From JBOFBH01 sp051657715 (GTDB lineage Bacteria > Actinomycetota > Actinomycetes > Actinomycetales > Angustibacteraceae), in the NCBI GenBank assembly GCA_051657715.1, contig JBOFLF010000053.1:1-10486 (forward strand): DNA of 10,486 bases, written 5' to 3'. Numbering within the stretch: position 1 is the first letter of the stretch; the number at the start of each line of letters is the position of its first letter. Made by a program: the position numbers and the translations under genes. Positions 4,925 to 10,486 of the stretch are shown in pieces. Under the pieces are notes generated by a model. The model made no database searches, was not told the origin of the DNA, and worked only from the letters and a program-made list of their open reading frames with translations.

Positions 4925-7600
4925 TCAGGCGGGCACCGGCTCCAGGTCGACCTCGTGGACCGTGATGGCGTCGCTGCCGCCGACCAGCTCCAGGGACTGG
5001 ATCCGGCCGGCGGCACGTAGGTCCGCGACGGCTGCCCGTAGGTGTGGCAGGTCGGATTCTGGAGCTGCGATGGTGACTCGTCGTGCCACGGTGCGCTGGG
5101 AAACCTGAGCATTTGACTTGGCCCCGCGGATGCCAGCGAGCGCGGTCGCGACGTTGTCCAGCAGTCCCGCGTCGCCGGTGTCCGGTAGCTCGCCCGGGGT
5201 CGGCCACGCGGCCTGGTGTACTGAGCCGTCCTGCCACCATGACCACGCCTCCTCGGTGACGAACGGCATGATCGGGGCCAGCAACCGCAGCTGCACCGAC
5301 AGCGCGAGGGCCAGCGCCGTCCGCGCCGAGCCGGAGCCGTGTCCGTCACCGTCGGCTGAGTCCGACCGGTCGCCGGCGTAGGCACGCTCCTTGACCAGCT
5401 CGACGTAGTCGTCGCAGAAGGCCCAGAAGAACCGCTCGGTTGCTTCCAGGGCACGGGTGTAGTCATAGGCGTCGAACGCCTCGCCAGCGTTCGCCACGGT
5501 GCGCCGCAACCCGGCCAGCATCGCGAGGTCCACCGGCTCGGTGATCCGGTCGGCGAGCTGACTGGCCACAAGCCCCTGGGGGGATCCGCCCAGGAGCGTC
5601 GCGTCGGCACCGGCGCCGAGGACGAACTTGCTCGCGTTGAGCACCTTGATCGCCAGCCGTCGGCCGACCTTCATCTGGCTCTCGTCGAACGGCGAGTCCA
5701 TGCCGGGCCGGGCCATCGCGGCCCGCCAGCGCACCGCGTCGGTGCCGAACCGATCCAGGATCTCGGTGGGCACCACCGCGTTGCCCTTGGACTTGCTCAT
5801 CTTCTTGCGGTCCGGGTCGACCACGAAGCCGCTGATCATCGAGCGGGCCCAGGGCAGCGAGCCGTTCTCGTAGTGCGCGCGCACTACCCGGGAGAACAAC
5901 CAGGTGCGGATGATCTCGTGTGCTTGGGTGTTGAGGTCCATCGGGAAGGTGCGGGCGAACAGGTCCGGGTCGCGTTCCCAGCCGCAGGCGATGTGCGGGG
6001 TGAGCGACGACGTCGCCCAGGTGTCCATCACGTCCGGGTCCCCGACGAAGCCACCGGGTGCTCCCCGTTGGTCAGTGGTGTAGCCGGGTGGCAGATCGGC
6101 CGACGGGTCGACCGGCAGGCTGGCCTCGTCGGCCAGGATCGGGGTGTCGTAGCGGGTCTGGCCGTCGTGGTCCACGGGGTACCACACCGGGAACGGCACG
6201 CCGAAGAAGCGCTGCCGACTGATCAGCCAGTCGCCGTTCAACCCGCCCACCCAGTTCTGGTACCGGTGCGCCATGTACTCCGGCACCCACCTCAGCTGCC
6301 CCCCACGCTGTTCGAAGAGGCTCTTCAGCTGCGGGTCCCGGCCGCCGTTGCGGATGTACCACTGCCGGCTGGTGACGATCTCCAGCGGCTTGTCGCCCTT
6401 CTCGAAGAAGTTCGCCATCCGGGTGGTGGGGGTGGGCTCGCCGCGCAGGTCGCCGGACGCGCGCAGTGCGGCCACCATCGCTTCGCGAGCGGAGAACGTG
6501 GTGCGACCGGCCAGCTCCTGCGCGTAGCACGCGTGCCCTCCCGGCGCGGTCAGCCACGGCGGCACGTCCCGCAGCAGCCGGCCGTCCCGACCGACGATGG
6601 CCCGGGTCGGCAGCTGCAGCTCCCGCCACCACTGCACGTCCGTGAGATCGCCGAAGGTGCAACACATGGCGACCCCGGCGCCCTTGTCCATCTCTGCTGC
6701 CGGGTGGGCGAGCACCGGCACCTCGACGTCGAACAGCGGGGTGCGCACGGTCGTCCCGAACAGGGCTTGGTACCGCTCGTCATCCGGGTGCGCGATCAGC
6801 GCGACACAGGCCGGCAGCAGCTCGGGCCGGGTGGTCTCGATGAGGACGGGTTCCCCGCTGCCGGCGCCGAATGCGGGGGCGTTCGCGGGAGACGCGGGGT
6901 CGTGTGCGGAACCGTTGCGGTGGAACGCGATCCGGTGGTAGTGGCCGGGGTACTCCCGGGCCTCCAGCTCGGCCTGTGCGACCGCGGTCTGGTACGTCAC
7001 GTCCCACAGGCTGGGCGCCTCGGCTTGGTACGCCTCGCCGCGGGCCAGGTTCCGCAGGAATGCGCGCTGGCTGGCCGTTCGTGCCACCTCGCCGATGGTC
7101 TCGTACTGGGTGCTCCAGTCGATGGACAATCCGAGGTGGCGCAGCACCGCCTCGAACGCCTGCTCGTCCTGTCGCGTCAGCCGGGCGCACAGCTCGATGA
7201 AGGTGGGTCGGCTGACCGGCACCTGGCGCTTGGCGTCCGGCTTCTCGGGCGGCTGGAAGTGCGGGTCGTACGGCAGCGACGGGTCGCAGCGCACTCCGAA
7301 GTAGTGCTGCACCCGGCGCTCGGTGGGCAGGCCGTTGTCGTCCCAGCCGATCGGGTAGAAGACCTGCTTGCCGGTCATCCGCTGGTAGCGGGCGATCAGG
7401 TCGGTGTGGGTGTAGGAGAACACGTGCCCGACGTGCAGGCTGCCGGAGACGGTCGGCGGCGGGGTGTCGATGGAGAACACCTGCTCGCGGGGGACGGTGC
7501 GGTCGAAGTCGTACGTGCCCTGCTCCCGCCAGGTCGTCGTCCACTTCTCCTCGAGGCCGTCGAGGGTGGGCTTGGCAGGGACGTTTGGGCTGCTGGGCAT
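4925..7600 (-). CDS. valS: Valine--tRNA ligase, archaeal/rickettsial type (type 2)
   Basis: ValRS charges tRNA-Val with valine and edits mischarged threonine. The protein has 891 residues. The class I signatures are intact: HVGH (56-59) as the HIGH motif and KMSKS at 600-604. The CP1 editing domain lies between roughly 210 and 385, with TTRPE (256-260) and EMDKGAGVAM around D305. The FYPIGWDDNGLPTERRVQ block (81-98) is the form found in archaeal and rickettsial ValRS and in part of the Actinobacteria; the common bacterial enzyme has GMDHAGIATQ there. The anticodon-binding helices follow at about 690-840, with a Gly/Ser/Asp-rich insert (GDRSDSADGDGHG), and no long C-terminal coiled coil is apparent. 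The ATG at 7600 gives the expected N-terminus (AKPTLDGLEEKW) although it has no Shine-Dalgarno sequence. The frame stays open 56 codons further upstream, but those residues do not look conserved. Confidence 0.95.
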   Translation of the reverse strand: MPSSPNVPAKPTLDGLEEKWTTTWREQGTYDFDRTVPREQVFSIDTPPPTVSGSLHVGHVFSYTHTDLIARYQRMTGKQVFYPIGWDDNGLPTERRVQHYFGVRCDPSLPYDPHFQPPEKPDAKRQVPVSRPTFIELCARLTRQDEQAFEAVLRHLGLSIDWSTQYETIGEVARTASQRAFLRNLARGEAYQAEAPSLWDVTYQTAVAQAELEAREYPGHYHRIAFHRNGSAHDPASPANAPAFGAGSGEPVLIETTRPELLPACVALIAHPDDERYQALFGTTVRTPLFDVEVPVLAHPAAEMDKGAGVAMCCTFGDLTDVQWWRELQLPTRAIVGRDGRLLRDVPPWLTAPGGHACYAQELAGRTTFSAREAMVAALRASGDLRGEPTPTTRMANFFEKGDKPLEIVTSRQWYIRNGGRDPQLKSLFEQRGGQLRWVPEYMAHRYQNWVGGLNGDWLISRQRFFGVPFPVWYPVDHDGQTRYDTPILADEASLPVDPSADLPPGYTTDQRGAPGGFVGDPDVMDTWATSSLTPHIACGWERDPDLFARTFPMDLNTQAHEIIRTWLFSRVVRAHYENGSLPWARSMISGFVVDPDRKKMSKSKGNAVVPTEILDRFGTDAVRWRAAMARPGMDSPFDESQMKVGRRLAIKVLNASKFVLGAGADATLLGGSPQGLVASQLADRITEPVDLAMLAGLRRTVANAGEAFDAYDYTRALEATERFFWAFCDDYVELVKERAYAGDRSDSADGDGHGSGSARTALALALSVQLRLLAPIMPFVTEEAWSWWQDGSVHQAAWPTPGELPDTGDAGLLDNVATALAGIRGAKSNAQVSQRTVARRVTIAAPESDLPHLRAAVADLRAAGRIQSLELVGGSDAITVHEVDLEPVPA

Positions 7601-7606
7601 GCCCGA

Positions 7607-7612
7607 ATTCTG
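7607..7612 (-). promoter_or_regulatory. Candidate -10 element for a leaderless valS transcript
   Basis: On the minus strand CAGAAT (four of six matches to TATAAT) ends six bases before the valS ATG. That spacing would place the transcript start on the A of the start codon. The lack of any Shine-Dalgarno sequence before this ATG agrees with leaderless translation, which is common in actinobacteria. No good -35 is seen at 17-18 bases. One hexamer is weak evidence. Confidence 0.3.
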
Positions 7613-7862
7613 GCAGACCGCGGGACCGCTCCTCGGCACGGTTTCGCGGTGCGGCGATCCGGGCCATGGCTGGGCGTCCGTTGTCAGCCGACTTCGCGAA
7701 GGCAATGCGATACCGGGTTGTTGCCATCGATCGGGGTTTGTCGCGATCGATTCACTGAACCGGGTCACTCACAACCGCCACTTGAAGTAGTCGCTCACCT
7801 ACTCTTTGTTACAGACATGCGGAGGTTCAGCTCCTGCAGGCCACCCCAAGAAAACTGGGTAG

Positions 7863-7869
7863 AGAAGGG
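7863..7869 (+). promoter_or_regulatory. Ribosome binding site of the surface-protein gene
   Basis: AGAAGGG lies nine bases before the ATG at 7879. The match is moderate. A second in-frame ATG at 7903 has no better site and would shorten the basic n-region of the signal peptide, so 7879 is preferred. Confidence 0.5.
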
Positions 7870-7878
7870 TACGTCTCG

Positions 7879-10486
7879 ATGCGCGGTGCTCGTGACCTGT
7901 GGATGCAGGCGATCGTTCCGTTCCGCCGTTCGTTCCGGCGGCTTGGCTCTCGGCGGGCCGTGGCGTTCGCGACACTTACCGGTCTGCTCGCTCCGCTGGC
8001 GTTGCTGTCACCGACGCCAGCTTCCGCCTACCAGACGCCGACCACCGCCTGGGGCGGCTTGGGTGCAACCGCGATCGGCACCGCGCCGTCAGCCCTGGCC
8101 ATGACCGTGACCACCTCCGGCGCGACCTCGGTGCTCAGCCGGAACTTCATCCCGGGCACCTCGTACGCGGCCACTGCGGCGATGTTCAGCCCCAGCGTCC
8201 TGCCGGCGAACCCGACCACCCAGCTGCTGGTCGGAGCGGAAGGCTGCGCGGCCTCCGGGACCTGTGCTGGCCGGGGCACCGCGACGTTGACGTTCTCCCG
8301 GCCGGTGCGCAACCCCGTGCTGCACATCGCTGGCATCGGGGGTGCCATGTCCCAGACCGTCGGCGGCGTGGTGACCAACTCCTCGGCGATCCGCACCAGG
8401 GCCACCCTCACCGGGTCCGTCCCGGCTGGCGCGACCTTCGGCGCGGTCTCGGCTGGCGGGACAAACTTCGCTGGCACCACCACCACGTACACCACGAGCA
8501 ACGGGAGCAGCTCACCGAACTGCGGCACCGCGACCGCTGGGGGCATCACGTTCGCTGCCACGGCCGGCTGCGGCAGCATCCCGGTGGTCGGCACGGTCAC
8601 CGAGCTCACCTTGAGCCTCGACCTCCTCGCACAGGTGATCATCGGCGCCGGTTTCGCCGGGGGGGCCGGCACCGGCGACGGGTGGTCCCTCACGTTCAGC
8701 GCGGACGAGGACTACGGGGACGCTCCGGCTGGGTTCGAGGCGGGCGCGCCGGCCGCGCACGGCATCGGCGACCTGGCGCTCGGGTCGAGCGTCGACCGGG
8801 AGAACGCCACCACACCGAACGGCGGCACCACCACAGGTGGGTTGTCGGTAGCCGCCGGGTCGAACGCCAACAGCCCAGCCGGGGACGGCTCCGACGACAA
8901 CGGGGTGGCGTCTTTCCCGCCGTTGACCACCAATCTGATCGGCGGCACCTACACGGTCCCGGTAACGCTCAGCGGAGCCAGTGCGGCTGGGCGGGTGTGC
9001 GGATGGATCGACTTTGACCGAGGCGGGTCCTGGGCAACCGGAGAACGAGCCTGCGCCGATTTCGCTGCCGGAGCCACTTCGGTGGACCTCACCTGGAACG
9101 TCACCGGCGGCACCGCCGGGCGCACCTATGCCCGGATCCGGGCCAGCTACAACACGACCCAGGCCCAAAGCCCGACCGGGCTGGCCGATTCCGGCGAGGT
9201 CGAGGACTACACGCTGGAGATGAAGCCGGTCGTCAGGGTGGTCAAGCAGGTGCTGCCGGTCACCGACCCGGGCCGGTTCAACCTGGGCATCTTCGGCACC
9301 ACGTTCGCTCCGAACGTCCAAGACGGTGGCACCACCGGATACCTGTCCGTTTACAACAACACCGCGCTCAGCGCCCCGGACATCACCGTCACGAACGACG
9401 TGCAGGCTGGTCCGGTCCCGATCACCGCCTCCGAGACCGCTGGCACCGGGACCGACCTGAACGACTACCTAGACAGCACCGTCTGCGTCGATGGGAACGG
9501 AGCCACGTTCACCGGCAGCTTCTCGATCCCGCAGTCCAGCTCGGCGAGCGGCGGGAACGGCAGAGCGCAGACCTTCACCTGCACAATCACCAACCGGGCC
9601 AAGATCGAGCTGACCAATGACACCGACACCACACCTTCGGACACGAACATCACGGTGTCGGTACTTGCCAACGACTCCGCCACCGGCGGCCAGCTCCTGA
9701 CACCCTCGTCGGTGCGGCTGCTGGATCCGGCGGACGGGGTGTACAAGACGTCGGTGACGATCCCCGGGGAGGGGACGTACACGGTGGACACCGCGACCGG
9801 CGCGGTCACTTTCGACCCGCTCCCGTCGTTCCTCGGCACCGCGGCCGCGGTCACCTACCGGGCCACCGACTCCGGGGGGGCCACGGCGACCGCGACGTTG
9901 ACCATCACGGTCACGGTGGCACCGCCGTCCGCGACCCCGGACACGAACACCACGCCGCAAGGAGTTCCGGTCACCACGGCGGTGCTGACCAACGACGCGG
10001 GCGGTTCGTTCCCGCTGGACCCGGCGACGGTCCGCATCCAGGACCCGGCAGACGGGGTGTACAAGACCAGCGTGACAGTCCCTGGCGAGGGAACGTACAC
10101 CGTCAACCCGGACGGCACGGTGGCGTTCACGCCGGTGCCGACCTTCACTGGCACTGCGACTCCGATGACCTATCGGGTGGCCAACACCTCCGGTGCCACG
10201 ACCACCTCGACGCTCACGGTCACGGTGACACCGGTGACACCCAACGCCGTCGACAACACCGCGAGCACGCCGTTCGACACCTCGGTGGTCGTGCCGGTGC
10301 TGTCGAATGACTCACCTGGTGACCCCGGCGTACCGCTGGACCCGAGCTCGGTGCGGTTGTTGGATCCGGCGGATGGGGTGTTCAAGGCGTCGGTGACGAT
10401 CCCGGGTGAGGGCACGTACACCGTCAACCCGGACGGCAGCGTGGCGTTCGACCCGGTGTCAACGTTCATCGGCGTGGCGACGCCGC
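7879..10486 (+). CDS. Secreted CshA-type fibrillar surface protein, 5' part (runs off window)
   Basis: The open frame continues past the right edge; 869 residues are visible and the C-terminus is missing. An Arg-rich n-region and a hydrophobic stretch (about 28-44) end in SPTPASA|Y, so signal peptidase I cleavage is likely after residue 50. Residues 51-275 resemble the non-repetitive adhesive region of CshA-type proteins (TATLTFSRPVRNPVLHIAGIGG at 134-155 in part). Residues 276-450 form a GEVED domain, opening with DYGDAP (278-283), with WIDFD at 376-380 and closing at GEVEDY (439-444). Residues 451-574 look like a prealbumin/SpaA-type domain (VVKQVLPVTDPGRFNL, TCTITN). Tandem CshA repeats start near 576. 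The eight cysteines fall in four close pairs. Such proteins act as cell-surface fibrils or adhesins, often sortase-linked; the anchor would be downstream. The gene faces away from valS. Confidence 0.88.
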   Translation, partial: MRGARDLWMQAIVPFRRSFRRLGSRRAVAFATLTGLLAPLALLSPTPASAYQTPTTAWGGLGATAIGTAPSALAMTVTTSGATSVLSRNFIPGTSYAATAAMFSPSVLPANPTTQLLVGAEGCAASGTCAGRGTATLTFSRPVRNPVLHIAGIGGAMSQTVGGVVTNSSAIRTRATLTGSVPAGATFGAVSAGGTNFAGTTTTYTTSNGSSSPNCGTATAGGITFAATAGCGSIPVVGTVTELTLSLDLLAQVIIGAGFAGGAGTGDGWSLTFSADEDYGDAPAGFEAGAPAAHGIGDLALGSSVDRENATTPNGGTTTGGLSVAAGSNANSPAGDGSDDNGVASFPPLTTNLIGGTYTVPVTLSGASAAGRVCGWIDFDRGGSWATGERACADFAAGATSVDLTWNVTGGTAGRTYARIRASYNTTQAQSPTGLADSGEVEDYTLEMKPVVRVVKQVLPVTDPGRFNLGIFGTTFAPNVQDGGTTGYLSVYNNTALSAPDITVTNDVQAGPVPITASETAGTGTDLNDYLDSTVCVDGNGATFTGSFSIPQSSSASGGNGRAQTFTCTITNRAKIELTNDTDTTPSDTNITVSVLANDSATGGQLLTPSSVRLLDPADGVYKTSVTIPGEGTYTVDTATGAVTFDPLPSFLGTAAAVTYRATDSGGATATATLTITVTVAPPSATPDTNTTPQGVPVTTAVLTNDAGGSFPLDPATVRIQDPADGVYKTSVTVPGEGTYTVNPDGTVAFTPVPTFTGTATPMTYRVANTSGATTTSTLTVTVTPVTPNAVDNTASTPFDTSVVVPVLSNDSPGDPGVPLDPSSVRLLDPADGVFKASVTIPGEGTYTVNPDGSVAFDPVSTFIGVATP
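9604..9927 (+). repeat. CshA-type fibril repeat 1
   Basis: Residues 576-683 of the surface protein. The repeat holds the VLANDS element, SSVRLLDPADGVYKTSV, TIPGEGTYTV, a VTFDP strand, VTYRATDSGGATATAT and closing TITVTV. These are the hallmarks of the roughly 100-residue CshA fibril repeat. It differs from the next two by a short insert (DTATGAV for NPDGTV). Confidence 0.85.
9928..10242 (+). repeat. CshA-type fibril repeat 2
   Basis: Residues 684-788, 105 residues. It repeats VLTNDA, QDPADGVYKTSV, TVPGEGTYTVNPDGTVAF, a TFTGTATPMTYRV strand and the TLTVTV end. The DPADGV core recurs 318 bases after that of repeat 1. Confidence 0.85.
10243..10486 (+). repeat. CshA-type fibril repeat 3, cut by the window edge
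   Basis: Residues 789-869. It carries VLSNDS, SSVRLLDPADGVFKASV and TIPGEGTYTVNPDGSVAF, and stops in FIGVATP. The DPADGV core is 321 bases after that of repeat 2. Over the 72 bases starting at 10348 it matches repeat 1 (from 9709) at 64 positions, closer than the protein fold alone requires. Confidence 0.85.

Larger units (their letters stand above)
7601..7878. other. Divergent intergenic region between valS and the surface-protein gene
   Basis: This 278-base stretch should hold promoters in both directions. The half nearest the surface-protein gene is less GC-rich than its surroundings. Visible small dyads are ATCGATC/GATCGAT (7726-7732, 7745-7751, 12-base spacer), the 10-base palindrome CTTCGCGAAG near 7692-7701, and AGTAG/CTACT (7786-7790, 7799-7803). 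A TTGAAG at 7783-7788 could be a -35, but no convincing -10 follows at 16-18 bases. I see no riboswitch, RNA gene or further coding frame that I can support. Confidence 0.5.

Noticed and set aside
4834..5610. Upstream extension of the GGDEF-EAL frame to 5610
   Set aside because: It overlaps valS in another frame on the same strand; the strong GAGGAGGG site and the start of the transmembrane helix mark 4833 as the true start.
7804..7878. Possible c-di-GMP or c-di-AMP riboswitch in the leader of the surface-protein gene
   Set aside because: The stretch has small hairpins (GCGGAG with CTCCTGC, ACCCCA with TGGGT) but not the conserved cores of the GEMM or ydaO riboswitches as I know them.
5873..8104. 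A 743-codon open frame on the plus strand
   Set aside because: It is antisense to valS and runs into the other frame of the surface-protein gene. Its Gly/Arg/Val-rich composition is typical of a shadow frame in GC-rich DNA, and valS has all its motifs on the other strand.
7899..9017. A 372-codon plus-strand frame overlapping the surface-protein gene
   Set aside because: Its His/Arg-rich peptide is a shifted reading of the surface-protein gene, whose own frame shows a signal peptide, GEVED domain and repeats.
9465..10469. Three similar minus-strand open frames of about 100-130 codons
   Set aside because: They resemble one another only because they are antisense to the tandem CshA repeats.

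Overview
The window is chromosomal DNA from a high-GC actinobacterium (Actinomycetota). The support is the strong G/C bias at third codon positions, frequent GTG starts, the clpP-clpX order, a ClpX matching the 426-residue mycobacterial-type protein, and a 4-base GTGA gene overlap. The genus cannot be named from this sequence.

Layout. (1) Bases 1-314 hold the 3' end of a clpP gene, most like actinobacterial clpP2. (2) Bases 315-538 are a 224-base non-coding stretch with a ClgR-like dyad placed just upstream of a plausible sigma-70-type promoter. (3) clpX is complete at 539-1819. (4) On the same strand follow a 199-residue membrane-anchored protein of unknown function (1876-2475) and, overlapping it by 4 bases, a 317-residue polytopic membrane protein resembling the HTTM (vitamin K-dependent carboxylase-like) family (2472-3425). 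(5) On the minus strand, convergent and overlapping by 17 bases, is a membrane-anchored GGDEF-EAL protein (3409-4833). It lies 91 bases downstream of a valine--tRNA ligase of the archaeal/rickettsial type (4925-7600, minus). (6) A 278-base divergent intergenic region (7601-7878) separates valS from a large secreted surface protein on the plus strand (7879 to the window end). That protein is cut off in its third CshA-type fibril repeat.

How the genes relate. ClpP and ClpX form the ClpXP protease, and the dyad before clpX suggests that ClpX may be tuned with the Clp regulon. The next two genes are translationally coupled and probably work together in the membrane, in an unknown role. valS and the GGDEF-EAL gene could be co-transcribed. 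The surface protein has a signal peptide, an N-terminal CshA-like region, a GEVED domain, a prealbumin/SpaA-like linker and tandem CshA repeats, as expected of a fibrillar adhesin. A link between c-di-GMP turnover and this adhesin is only a guess from proximity.

Most of the window is ordinary core genome. The parts worth a second look are the ClgR-like site before clpX, the unassigned two-gene membrane unit, the valS type and its possible leaderless start, and the repeat-bearing adhesin. No RNA gene, CRISPR array, insertion sequence or attachment site was seen.
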